Origin: Patiria pectinifera
Taxonomy: Eukaryota; Echinodermata; Asteroidea; Valvatida; Asterinidae
Assembly: GCA_029964075.1 (NCBI GenBank)
Contig: CM057142.1
Location: 31,870,392 to 31,934,391 of the forward strand
Direction: 5' to 3'
DNA length: 64,000 nt
The notes beneath the pieces were generated by a model. That model did no database searches, was not told where the DNA came from, and saw nothing but the letters and a program-made list of their open reading frames with translations. Position 1 is the stretch's first letter; every line of letters begins with the position of its first letter. Of this stretch, positions 46,801 to 55,349 are shown one piece after another. Position numbers and translations under genes: made by a program.

Positions 46801-49800
46801 TACTGCAATTGAACTATTCATAAGATGAAGGGGATAACCTAATATCTAATATCCTAATATCAGTAAGATGAAGGGCAAAACTTAATTTCAATTTACATCA
46901 CCCCGACTCAAATTTCATCATAATTTTATACACACTTCGGGTGAGATTTCCAGTTAAGTCCATTACAAGTCCAGCATGCAAACCAGGTCACAAAAAACAG
47001 AGGATGAACAGTGACAACCTAATACTTGCCACAGTTCATTTGAGTAGCTTGTGACTTGACTTGAATCTGGATGACTTGTGATTGGATTTGTGGTGACTAG
47101 ACAACAACTCTTCTTTGGGCATTTTACAGCTGACAGCAAGGAACGCCAGCAGTACCTCTCAGACGGAGCTGGAATCCAGACTTCATGCCCTGACAGAGAG
47201 TCTGATCCAGAAACAGACCGTGCTGGAAGCGCTGAGCACTGAGAAGAACTCACTGGTCATGCAGCTGGAGAGAGCTGAGGTACGTCTTCCTCTTGTCACA
47301 AACAAGTTTCTCTCTTTCATCATGGTAATGTATTCTCAAAGACTCTCTGCAGGACTCTGTCCATTATTTAAATAGATGACACCAAGTGGTCCACTTATCA
47401 AATGAGTAAAAGTAAAACAAAGTCTGTCATGAGCCAATATGGCCCATCAAGCTGGCATTTATCTCCAGTTTCAGTGGCATGAATCGACTGAGAATATTTC
47501 TTTTCCCCCTGGATGGGGATGCCAGTCCATCGCAGGTTACTTCCCAGCTAATGCCGGTACCCATTTATACTCCTGGGTGGAGAGAGGCAATTTGGGGTGA
47601 AGTGGCTTGCCCAAGGACACAACATATGGTCAGTGGCTGGGTTTGAACCCCTGACCGTCTGATCACGAGTAATGAATCCCAACCACTAGGCCACATGTGC
47701 CCCCTTCTCTGGAAATGAGGGAAACTTTGAAAATGAGTTTCCAATTTGCCAGTCAGGGAAAAGTCAGGTAATTTGGAGAAAAAAACACCAAAAATCAGGG
47801 AGAACTCAGGGAATTTGACATTGACCCAGAAGAGAAAGGTTTTTGCCAGTTCGGCGTACGTGCGTCTTGTGCCATGTGTGTCCAAGTTGTGTCCGTTGAC
47901 TGACTGGCTATAGAGACTTTTCGGTGTTTATGCAGTGTGAGTGTTACACACCTCTCCAGACAATGACAATTGATTGTGCCACACCACCTCGTGACTTCCC
48001 AGCAGATTTGAACTTTGGGTGCTTTAATTCTGTATGGGCAAAAGTGATTGTGCAAAACTTGAAGGGTTGTGAAGTGCAGAGAACTAAGAAGGTTAATAGA
48101 AATTGGACTCTTTATTAAATGATGGTCTGGCTTTTTGTTTTATAGAGGCAATATAAGGAGGTTCAGTTGAACACAGCCAGGAGTGAAAGTCACACTGTTA
48201 CCATGAGGAGCTCAGATGACGATGAAGGTAGGTACTCCGAAAAGGCAATGTAGACAGATATATACAAACTTTATTTTCCCATGACCTCGACAATACAGAC
48301 ATACAATAACCTTCACAACATTAAAATATTTGCATATTAAATATGGATATGTTTTCCCCTGTTAGTTGTGGAAAGATTCTATTTATTCTCTATTGATTCT
48401 ATTTATTCTCTATTCTCTTTTCAAAAATGTTTTTAGAATTTGTTTATGGCAAATTTAAGGTAGTGCAAATTATCGGATGGCATTAAATCTATTGAGTCGT
48501 TTTATTTGTTCAAAAGTATAAAGCAAAATTAAATAACATAGTTTTGTATTCGATTATTCAAATTTGGATTCGGTCAAATATTTGTTCAAAAGTATAAAGC
48601 AAAATTAAATAACATAGTTTTGTATTCGATTATTCAAATTTGGATTCGGTCAAATATTCCCTGTGTGAATCAATATTAGGTTTTTGCCCTTCACCGACGT
48701 ATAAACACTGTACACTCAGTGTGTTACCTCCCGAGTGAAAGTTTGACGAGTGAAAGTTTGAAAAAGTCACTCGGGTGGGACTCGAACCCACGACCTCCTG
48801 CCTTTTAGTGCAGACGTACTTGACCACCGAGCTTGCAGGATCAGTTGGCTGGTTCGAATCTTATGTACATGTAGCAGCGGGTACCGCAATTAGTGGTAAG
48901 ACGTCTGCACTAGAAAGCAGGAGATCGTGAGTTCGAGTCCCACCCGAGTGATTTTTTTCAAACTTTCACTTGGGAGGTAACACACTGAGTATACAGTGTT
49001 TATACATCGGTGAAGGGCAAAAACCTCAACTTGATATTCATCACCCCAATGCAAATTCATCTTATGAATAATTAACAATGTGCCAGTCAGATTTTACATG
49101 TGCCATGTATTAGCCTTAATTTAATGCACAAGTCGGAAATTCTATACCACGTTTTTCGGTATTTTGAACAACATCAGTCAGCATTGTTCGATATCAAAAC
49201 ATACAGTGATTCTGCGGTATTACCAAAATATCGTCCAAGCCGAGTTACTGATGGAAGTCCCTCCTGGGTTTTTTTCTCCCCAGGAACAAGGCAACGAGGA
49301 CTACCGTCCTTCTTGCGAGAGACTCCCCTGGATGCTGTGGTCACTAAGAACGTCAAACGGGCGGCCAACACCATTGATAAGTTCAGCGTTCGGCTGGGAG
49401 TGTTCTTGCGACGGTACCCAATCGCCAGGTTGTTTGTCATCGCCTATATGGTACGTGAACCTTGTAACAAGCAGTAACGCATCAGGTTAATATGGAGATA
49501 TGTTTTCAAAATTTTAGAAATGAACCATGGTTTTAGATCCCAGGGGATTTGGAGGAATATACTTTCCCTTTTTGACAGGGTGGGGAGAGGGAGGGATGGG
49601 ACGTAGGATCACCCCTTCCCAGATTTCTGTGCTGAAATAAAAGCATTCCTTATCGTAATTTTGCCAAGTCAATACGAAGTGATTGACCCTCCGATGCAAA
49701 CTTACATTCTGTGCCAAGTTGTCCTTTCAGTCAAACTTAATCAAGCGACTGTTTTCAACAGTTAAGAATTCCAAGCCTACATAAAGCAGGATTGACTGGC

Positions 49801-50117
49801 TGTGACTGTTAAAAGTATAGCAGGGGAAGTGGATGGAAATTTTTACTGTCTGTGACTGTTTAAATAGCAGGAGGGTTAAAGTAGTAATTTTCAACTTTTG
49901 AAAGGTTTCAGGATTTTCCATCCTCATTCCCCAGTTATCCTTTCAAATTTATGTCATTGAAATGAAATCATCGTACTTTGTTCTCTTTTCCGTCAATTAT
50001 TGTTTCTCTTTCTCCATTTTTCTGCAGATCCTTCTTCATATCTGGGTGATGATCGTACTGCTTACCTACACGCCAGAAATCCACGGATCTGACTTCCATC
50101 CACAAGGTCCAAAATAA
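37306..50117 (+). CDS. GOLGA5: GOLGA5, golgin-84, Golgi coiled-coil tether (12 coding exons)
   Basis: Golgin-84 is a tail-anchored Golgi coiled-coil protein that binds Rab proteins, tethers intra-Golgi vesicles and maintains the Golgi ribbon. The exons are 37306-37879, 39010-39261, 40270-40489, 41372-41495, 42333-42429, 44363-44469, 45714-45878, 46096-46323, 47130-47279, 48146-48227, 49284-49450 and 50028-50117. They sum to 2256 nt (751 codons plus stop) with all phases matching. Human golgin-84 is about 730 residues. Residues 1 to about 230 are Ser/Thr/Asp-rich after the opening MAWMFSKAENLLNSLDQ. A heptad-rich coiled coil spans about 235-660. The C-terminus has FSVRLGVFLRRYPIARLFV and a membrane anchor at about 713-735, followed by LLTYTPEIHG, which is near-identical to the family. 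The ATG at 37306 has G at +4, and no other start fits the conserved N-terminus. Confidence 0.96.
37964..38220. mobile_element. MITE, GGCCAAAAA family, subfamily B
   Basis: The ends are GGCCAAAAAAAA and its complement, the target duplication is TAA (37961-37963, 38221-38223), and the inner arms share CTGCTTCCG. The interior differs from subfamily A and has several CCTACC repeats. It lies in GOLGA5 intron 1, 85 bp after exon 1. Confidence 0.8.
39010..39261 (+). CDS. GOLGA5: GOLGA5 coding exon 2
   Basis: It encodes an acidic Ser/Pro-rich segment (DDQPDSTEPPVINNISDSD) and the first coiled-coil heptads (SSLELENKLLKNEVGSLNQE). Two acceptors 12 bp apart (exon start 38998 or 39010) keep the same frame and would add or drop four residues. 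The pyrimidine tract is poor, so the exact start is uncertain. The donor is GAAG|gtaggt. Confidence 0.88.
39303..39645 (+). repeat. Dispersed repeat R3, copy 1 (GOLGA5 intron 2)
   Basis: CTGTGCCAAGTAGTCCTTTC, GACTGTTTTCAACAGTTAAG and AGTATAGCAGGGGAAATGGA recur in the same order at 49690-49872. Contains the short palindrome CTGTTTTCAACAG. Confidence 0.75.
39824..40037 (+). repeat. 107-bp tandem duplication (GOLGA5 intron 2)
   Basis: TTTCACAGGGAATTTAGTGC to GGATAGCTGCAAATGATATA occurs twice in direct succession, with small indels in the second copy. Confidence 0.85.
40060..40255 (-). repeat. SINE-like fragment R2, copy 2
   Basis: The counterpart of 9480-9790 (ACCCCAGAAGAATATTCT, GATGGAAGGCGAGGAAAGGA). 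It ends 15 bp before GOLGA5 exon 3. Confidence 0.5.
40270..40489 (+). CDS. GOLGA5: GOLGA5 coding exon 3 (coiled coil)
   Basis: It encodes ELQQVKSEMQRRQQQMSSSD and LQAREEDLTEELGAKNSQLA, continuous coiled coil. The acceptor is tctaag|AGC and the donor GACAG|gtgagt, ending in phase 2. Confidence 0.94.
41372..41495 (+). CDS. GOLGA5: GOLGA5 coding exon 4 (coiled coil)
   Basis: It encodes RILRDHSDASGVHSNALDSV and RLGETESLLKREQDAYK. The block around SDASGVHSNALDS is a conserved break in the golgin-84 coiled coil. The acceptor is gtacag|AAT and the donor CACAG|gtaaga. Confidence 0.94.
41707..42005 (+). repeat. Deu-type SINE, family S3, plus copy
   Basis: tRNA-like head (GTGGCCTAGTGGTCAGGG, GGGGTTCGAATCTAGCC), then TTGGGCAAGCTACTTCA, CACCCAGGAGTATAAATGGG, AGTAACCTGCAATGGA, a TCGTTTCATGCTACTGAAAA block and a TGGCTCGTGACAGACT..CTTT end. 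Block order matches the Deu-domain SINEs described from vertebrates and echinoderms. It lies in GOLGA5 intron 4. Confidence 0.8.
42333..42429 (+). CDS. GOLGA5: GOLGA5 coding exon 5 (coiled coil)
   Basis: It encodes VEFMERQGKLESEQQNLAEA and LTSSQKKYHEEK. A strong pyrimidine tract (tttttttttccag) precedes it. The donor is AAGA|gtatcc, phase 1. A SINE starts only about 30 bp into the following intron. Confidence 0.93.
42458..42861 (-). repeat. tRNA-derived SINE, family S2, minus copy
   Basis: A full-length reverse copy of the element at 35954. Its tail adds GTGCGCTATATAAGACTCCG at the left end. It begins about 30 bp after the GOLGA5 exon 5 donor. Confidence 0.85.
43164..43539. mobile_element. 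MITE, GGCCAAAAA family, subfamily C
   Basis: The ends are GGCCAAAAAAAA followed by TAGTCGGTCTCTGGTCAG, mirrored at the right end, with TTA duplications at 43161-43163 and 43540-43542. The interior is unlike the other subfamilies. It lies in GOLGA5 intron 5. Confidence 0.85.
43977..44154. mobile_element. Harbinger-type MITE, AGCCTGGTTCATACTC family, copy 3 (diverged)
   Basis: Ends GCAAGTTCATGCTCGACAC and GTGAAGTATGGATCGGCCTG, with interior AACATTTTAACTCTGGTGAATTT-like sequence as in the copy at 11481. It lies in GOLGA5 intron 5. Confidence 0.55.
44363..44469 (+). CDS. GOLGA5: GOLGA5 coding exon 6 (coiled coil)
   Basis: It encodes SNSHQLAQQLKTAKSHLETA and KEELADYKQKATRILQ, the highly conserved ADYKxKAxRILQ block of golgin-84. 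The acceptor is tgacag|GCA and the donor CCAG|gtagga. Confidence 0.95.
44989..45143. repeat. Long imperfect hairpin in GOLGA5 intron 6
   Basis: ACAAATATT.AGTGGCT, GTGAAATGGGAGGAATATC and GGAAAAATCTTGACTTTTCC at the left pair with blocks at 45078-45143. The stem is about 65 bp with few bulges. Confidence 0.8.
45714..45878 (+). CDS. GOLGA5: GOLGA5 coding exon 7 (coiled coil)
   Basis: It encodes SKDKLIASLKDGASPSEGSA and LEELRNERDSLWEELQM, following directly on RILQ as in other golgin-84 proteins. The acceptor is atctccag|TCC and the donor TTGCAG|gtaatg. Confidence 0.95.
46096..46323 (+). CDS. GOLGA5: GOLGA5 coding exon 8 (coiled coil)
   Basis: It encodes 76 residues of heptad repeat (ELEAMQQSESDTAQDQIRDL and LRQKGEELRYVEAESHKT). 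The acceptor is ttttgcag|GAG and the donor AACCAG|gtacgg. Phase 0 at both ends. Confidence 0.95.
46600..46925 (-). repeat. tRNA-derived SINE, family S1, minus copy
   Basis: Reverse of the S1 unit at 33.3 kb: tail GCCCTTCACCGACGTATAAA at the left, B-box GTGGGACTCAAACCCACGAC, then the head and the shared TGTACATGTAGCAGCGGGTA block. It lies in GOLGA5 intron 8. Confidence 0.85.
47130..47279 (+). CDS. GOLGA5: GOLGA5 coding exon 9 (coiled coil)
   Basis: It encodes LTARNASSTSQTELESRLHA and LIQKQTVLEALSTEKNSLVM, one of the best-conserved parts of golgin-84. The acceptor is tttacag|CTG and the donor GCTGAG|gtacgt. Confidence 0.96.
47402..47705 (-). repeat. Deu-type SINE, family S3, minus copy
   Basis: Same elements as 41707-42005 in reverse, including the tRNA-like head at the right end (GGCCTAGTGGTTGGGATTCA read on the minus strand). 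It lies in GOLGA5 intron 9. Confidence 0.8.
48146..48227 (+). CDS. GOLGA5: GOLGA5 coding exon 10
   Basis: It encodes RQYKEVQLNTARSESHTVTM and an acidic end RSSDDDE, the hinge between the coiled coil and the membrane-proximal part. The acceptor is ttttatag|AGG and the donor GAAG|gtaggt, phase 1. Confidence 0.92.
48504..48655 (+). repeat. Exact 76-bp tandem duplication (GOLGA5 intron 10)
   Basis: 48504-48579 and 48580-48655 are the same sequence, starting ATTTGTTCAAAAGTATAAAG. Identity suggests a recent duplication or an assembly effect. Confidence 0.92.
48665..49075. repeat. Head-to-head pair of S1 SINEs (GOLGA5 intron 10)
   Basis: A minus copy (48665-48895) and a 5'-truncated plus copy (48896-49075) meet at TGGTAAGACGTCTGCACTAG, so the two tRNA-like heads face each other. 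The minus copy has a 14-base duplication GAGTGAAAGTTTGA. Confidence 0.85.
49284..49450 (+). CDS. GOLGA5: GOLGA5 coding exon 11 (membrane-proximal region)
   Basis: It encodes LPSFLRETPLDAVVTKNVKR, then AANTIDKFSVRLGVFLRRYP and the first half of the membrane anchor IARLFVIAYM. This is the golgin-84 and TMF-like C-terminal signature. The acceptor is ctccccag|GAA and the donor TATATG|gtacgt. Confidence 0.97.
49690..49872 (+). repeat. Dispersed repeat R3, copy 2 (GOLGA5 intron 11)
   Basis: A shorter version of the repeat at 39303, lacking about 150 bp in the middle. Confidence 0.75.
50028..50117 (+). CDS. GOLGA5: GOLGA5 coding exon 12 (membrane anchor and stop)
   Basis: It encodes ILLHIWVMIVLLTYTPEIHG, a short polar tail and the stop TAA at 50115-50117. 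The hydrophobic run continues from exon 11 to make one transmembrane helix. The acceptor is tctgcag|ATC. Confidence 0.97.
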   Translation: MLLHIWVMIVLLTYTPEIHGSDFHPQGPK

Positions 50118-52804
50118 ATATGCCTTCGGAAACCAGCAGACATCTGAGCAGTTTGCTGTGGTTATGATTTCTTTTGCCAAGGAAGGCAGGTTGTACAAAT
50201 GGAGTGCGGTATGGACCGTGGCCGTGCTACATGGTTATATGTAGCACAGCTTGTTGCCATGGATCAACCAATCAGGATCGAGGATTCAAGTTTACTTCAA
50301 GATAATATCTCTTATTGCATGCTCCATATAGACCTGAGACCTAATGACGTAATGGCTTTGTTTACCCATGGCTATGGGAGCGAAGTCAGGACGCCAGATG
50401 AAGTAGGGACCGTCTACCACATAGGAAAGCACACTTGTAAACAAAGAGTGACGTCATAAGGTCTCAGGCCTATTGCACAGCGGATGTTCAGTGCATTTTC
50501 CTGCAAAGATAATACAAAGTGAGGTTTTACTGTACAGTGTTAATAAATAACACGTCGGTGAAGGGCAGAACCCAATATTGAATTTACATTTCCCAAATGC
50601 AAATTGCCATCATAAAAATAGTGCCCTGAAAAGTGACCACAGCATACTCATCGCATACAGGCATCACTTCTTACATTTTTAACAGAATAGATTTAATATA
50701 AATTAAGTTGCTTAAGATGTCAACTTTATTTCCGGTGGTTATATATTGTTTGCCTAATTATAAATGTGCCTCATTTTGGGGTTCTAATTTCTGAGATTTA
50801 TTTTTGTCCCTTGGTTTTGGGGAAGAAATTCTGTAAATCATTGTATATTTGTATAGCTACAATGCAAAAAAATACATCTATGGTATAGTTAAAGACACAT
50901 TTATCAAGGCAAAAATTTCTTTAGGCAGAGGAAATGTCTTTACATCAGCTAAAAATTATTTTTTGTTCTCTTACACATGTATATGTAAGGGAAAATTCAA
51001 AATTTTCAAAATTTTCAAAAATGAATAGAAGACTATTTTGGGTAGTCTTTTTTTTGACATAGAAGCATGGGTAAGGATTAGTTTAAGGATGACATTTCGT
51101 AATTTTGTTTTTGTTTTTCATTTGAGGTTGTAAATGACTTGGCAATAATGATGCATTGTCGCTGTGAACCGCCTCCTTCAAACACAGTCCACGGGGATAG
51201 CCTTTTTTCACTGACCATATCACTGCTCAAATCATTCCAACTTACTCGCACGAATTGCTATTTCGTTCACACGAATTGCTAATTCGTTCCCCAGAATTGC
51301 TATTTCGTTCGCACGCTTTCCTAATTCGTGGGAACGAATTGCTAACTCGTGCATCCGTGAACGCGTTAGTAATTCGTGGGAACGAGTTGGTAATTCGTGG
51401 GAACGAATTAGCAATTGGTGGGAACGAATTAGCAAGTCGTGGGAACGAAATAGCAATTCATTCGTGCGAACGAGTTAGCAATTCGTGCGCACGAATTGGC
51501 AATTCGTGCGAACGAATTAGTAATCCCGGGGAACGAATTAGCAAATTACAAAAAAAATTCCACCCTGTCCCTTCCCGGGCTTCATACATTTACAGTATCG
51601 GTTAGGACCAATAATGTAACAATTGACTGATAGTGTAGTACATTCTGCTACATTATCGGTCAATTTCTGTCGGTTGTTACATTATCAGTTGTAACTGTTC
51701 ATGCTCAGTCATCCATGACTGCAAGTGCATATATTAAAGTTGTTCTCCCCGTGCCTTTTCGTGTTTCACCGCGAAGTATTTGTTTTCAAGTGTTTTATGT
51801 TTCTGGCAATACAAAAAAAAATATTCGCTATTGAACGAGGCATCGAACCAAAGAAATCTGCCCATGTTATAGAAATCTTACTTTACAAATTTCTTTCAGA
51901 GGGCTGAAAACGTTCCAAATAGACAAAAATGTTTTTCCGTTTAAATAAAACATAGATCAAGTATGTTGAACTGGAAGAGCACGGATGGGCAATTTTAACA
52001 TCCCAACCCATGTATTTCGAATTGGATCGGTAGATGTATTGGAAACATGTTTTGAAAAAAAAAAGTGTTCACGCCAGTCAAGATTTTAGTTAAAGGGAAT
52101 ATACATCATTTGCTTTTGCTGTAATTTTCAGAAATGGATGGAATCGGGGGGTTGGAAATATATAGCAAATATAGTTACACTGACTTTTTTGAGGTTTTGG
52201 GTTCGAAAATGCCATAAAAACCAATAAACACAATCATTTTCCTGTAGTCTGGTTCCCTGACTCCATATAAGAAGAAACAGAGCCGTTTACGTATATTGTG
52301 GAATTGTAAGGTCAGGAAACCAGTCTAGCTGGCTCGTACCCGTTTATAGGTTTGTAATCGATTGCAACAAGTGCAATGGTCAATTGGGGCCTGTATTTGA
52401 AAAAAAGCCAGTTTTTTCCAATGCTGATCGGCCGATCAGGGTTGGAAATTGATACAAAAATACCACTTTTCTTGAAAATGACAGTATACCAGGTGCCATG
52501 ATTTTACAGGATGCTTTATACTGTCATTCGCTAACAGTCCAGCAAGGTATTTCAAAATGATTTGGTAGTTTTATTTTTTGATGTTTGCAAATGTTGTATT
52601 TTCCCTTTAATTCGTCGGGAAGTTTGATGTAAAACTAAAAGTGATTTTGGTTTATATCTTACGCGTCCACTGGATGGATAAAAGGAGTTTGACAAAATCG
52701 ACTTGGAATGGTAAATTGTAAATTCCTGTATAAGGGTTTGATGATAATTCAGATCCTGGCTGTATTTTATGTATATTCTTGTACATTAGAAGATGGTGAA
52801 TAAA
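50118..52804 (+). other. Possible GOLGA5 3' UTR
   Basis: There is no further coding signal. AATAAA motifs lie at 50113-50118 (overlapping the stop codon), 50542-50547 and 52799-52804. The last sits in a good setting and could end a 2.7-kb 3' UTR. A SINE tail fragment lies at about 50540-50600 and a hairpin array at 51246-51545. Which site is used cannot be told from sequence. Confidence 0.35.
51246..51545. repeat. Array of short ATTCGT/ACGAAT hairpins
   Basis: About 14 units of roughly 20 bp, each able to fold as (A)ATTCGT-NNNN-ACGAAT(T), with variants such as AATTCGTGGGAACGAATT and ATTCGTGCGAACGAAT. Open frames exist on both strands because stops are rare in the unit. It may lie in the GOLGA5 3' UTR. 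Confidence 0.9.
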
Positions 52805-53024
52805 GCACCGTGCATGCACTAAAATGGAAGTAATATGTTAATGCTGCCAGTGGCGGCGCCAGACTCTAAAGAAATTATTGGGGGGGGGGGGTGGGGGGGC
52901 TGGGGTAAAGAAATAAGGGGGGGGGGAACACAGAAAATCACCGGCCGTGGAAAAAGTGAGGGAGGGAGGGGGGCTGTTTCAGATCACAGACTAGACTGGT
53001 TGCCATTTGAGGACAGTTTCCACC

Positions 53025-53432
53025 GTGCCGCGCGCGTAATTTTTTTTCCTAGGAGGGTTAGGGGCAATGTCATGAATAATTCAGTTTTTCCTTTTAATCA
53101 TTGCAAGACTTAGGTTCTCGTTCTATTTTCCCCTTAATTTCAAATTATCTCAGTGATAAATTTGGAGAAGAAAAATAGCTGATGAAAATGAGCAGCGACG
53201 ACGTGGATTCGAACCAGGGATCTTTGTATCTATAGCTCATCTCGCTATCCACTAGGCTACTGTGTGGTAGCTCGATGACAACCGTTCTTTAAAATGCTTT
53301 AATGTATTGTAACTAGTTGAGTAACTAACAACAATGCTGTTGATGTCATTGTCCGTTTCATGGATAAACATGAATTATTCATGACATTGCCCCTAACCCT
53401 CCTAGGAATAAAAATTACGCGTACCGCGCCGT
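53025..53432. mobile_element. Foldback element with internal tRNA-like module
   Basis: The left arm (about 53027-53088) and right arm (about 53366-53430) are inverted copies sharing CCTAGGAGGGTTAGGGGCAA and TGTCATGAATAATTCA. Between them, 53205-53268 on the minus strand reads GGTAGC..AGTGGATAGCG and CCTGGTTCGAATCCACG, an A- and B-box-like pair. Confidence 0.8.
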
Positions 53433-54420
53433 TGAACAATCTCGTACACACACACAGTGCGGCCTGGCCTTGTGCAGGGTGTTTATGTTTTAAAGTCCCC
53501 TCGGTTAAAGGTCAATCAATTAGCCAGCCAATAGAATTGCACAAAACTAGCATGGAATAGTCCATGCGCAGCTCGCAATAGGGGTGGCCATTAAGACAAC
53601 TTTCCCTGACACATAGTTTTATATTGATTGATGAACATCTCAAGTTTATATTTTAATATGATAGCCTTTTCAATGTGGTAGCGTATTATTGATTATCACC
53701 CCTTGAATGTCCAGACCAAAGATCCTATAGCGCCGCGTAGCATGCAGCGCCTACGGCGCTATATGATCTTTGGTCCAGACCTTTTTATCAACTTTAACCC
53801 TTTCGGCATCAGGGGGCGGGGCCACACCCCCCCCCCCTCTGCCCCACAGTGCAACAGTTTACAATTTAAATTACTGCTAGATCTAACAAAAATCTGCTAA
53901 ATCACCCAGAATTAGCCTACACTAAACATTAAAAACAATTATACTCACATATAGATGTTATACGATTTTCTCTTTGAAAAGCAAAAAATAAATAAAATGT
54001 AAAAAAAAATAGTTAAAAAAATTCTAAAATGTTCTTTAAAAAAATTAGTAGGTTAATATTTTTTTAAATTGGCCGCGTGTCTAGCCTAGCTTCCATTGAG
54101 TTACTTTACTTTGTAGTCGTACACGTCAGGGAATCTCAACGCTAGGAGCATGCCTGTCTATGCCCGCTAGTATAGTATTCAAGGGTTTGTTTAAAGTGAT
54201 TGAAGCATGTTCAAAACAAAATCTGCTCTATTAGGATCACCGATTTTACAGAATTCTGCTAACAATCTGGTACAAAATTTCCTTATGCTCTATAGATTTT
54301 CTGCTGGATTCGCTTTTTTTTCAAGCAGTCTGTCAAGTCTAGCCGAAAATCGGTTAAAATCGGACAGATGTACACCATTTTCGTCTGCTCACTTTTTTTA
54401 AACCAGACTCCCTCGTCCAA
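53433..54420. other. Intergenic stretch with one strong hairpin
   Basis: 53714-53735 and 53754-53775 are inverted copies (GACCAAAGATC.TATAGCGCCG). C-run near 53830. No gene was recognised. Confidence 0.6.
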
Positions 54421-54439
54421 TCAAGTTGGCTAGATTGAC

Positions 54440-54570
54440 GAGAAGACGTCACCAACATACTTCTGACCAATGAGAGACAGGCCACGCGAGCTACGCGTGC
54501 TACGTCACGGATACTTCCTGGAACGCCCTCCCGTCTTATAAAAATAGGGCATTTTTTTCCCGAAACTGAT
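54440..54570 (+). promoter_or_regulatory. Promoter-like block with CRE, CCAAT and TATA elements
   Basis: GACGTCAC at about 54445, CCAAT at about 54467, TACGTCAC at about 54500 next to CTTCCTGG, then TTATAAAAATAG at about 54536. Order and spacing fit a plus-strand core promoter with a start near 54565. Downstream, 54700-55140 has unusually few stops, and a donor-like GGG|gtaagt at 55345 follows a short ATG-initiated frame (MTFLENTEVKLLEFVG, ATG at about 55299). No gene was identified. Confidence 0.4.
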
Positions 54571-55349
54571 GTTACTCCATCTTGAAATGAAGACTATTCC
54601 ATCATATTTGTTTTTTTTCTGTAATTGACAATTTCCATATGTGATGAAATTTTTGACATAATGTTTTATATGTATAAGTGGATAAATTTAGAATGCGGAG
54701 AAATACACATTGAGTACTTCGGCCCAAGGCGGCGCAAAGACCAGTACGGAGCAACAGCCAGTGATAAAAAACATGACACTTTTCACCTCCATATCATTAC
54801 GCCATGGTAAATTACCGAGAACGGGGCCGGGTCAACGGACACTGTACTGTACTGGCGCAGGCAGCTCGCAATGTCTTCCCGCTATTTTTGGTCAGTCACC
54901 AAAAAAATTGCCTCAAATTTCACAAGCACAACCTCCGAGTCTGCCGTCCAGCTTCAAGCCTCCAACGCGGAAACGTGTACATCATACCCTGGAGTCTTCA
55001 TGGGCGCAAAAAAACCCATCCAATTTGGACGTTTGGAGTCTTGCAAATCGACCAGAAAACCGGCCTCATATACGGGGTCACTGCAAAGCTTCGACGCAGA
55101 CATGTTGCGTCGTCGTCACCCATATTGAAAGACTGACTTGAACTTTGCTGTTGGCCTACAGAACTTGTCATAACTTTTGTTTTATAGAACTGAACTGGAC
55201 TTCGCAAAGCATTCCTTTGAATGCTCATTTTGTGCCGAACTGAACTGAATGGACACATGGAATTTTTGTGAATTCATAATTTTGTCGAATGATCTGAATG
55301 ACGTTTTTGGAAAATACTGAAGTCAAGCTTTTGGAGTTCGTCGGGGTAA

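Noticed and set aside
52848..53000. Another G-rich CAGTGGCGGCGCCAGA element
   Set aside because: It resembles a hAT tip followed by G-runs, but the other end and the duplication are not visible.
54710..55141. Three overlapping plus-strand open frames of 143, 110 and 85 codons
   Set aside because: The frames overlap in all three phases, show no family resemblance and sit in a GC-richer patch after a promoter-like block. Low stop density explains them. They are kept only as part of the promoter observation.
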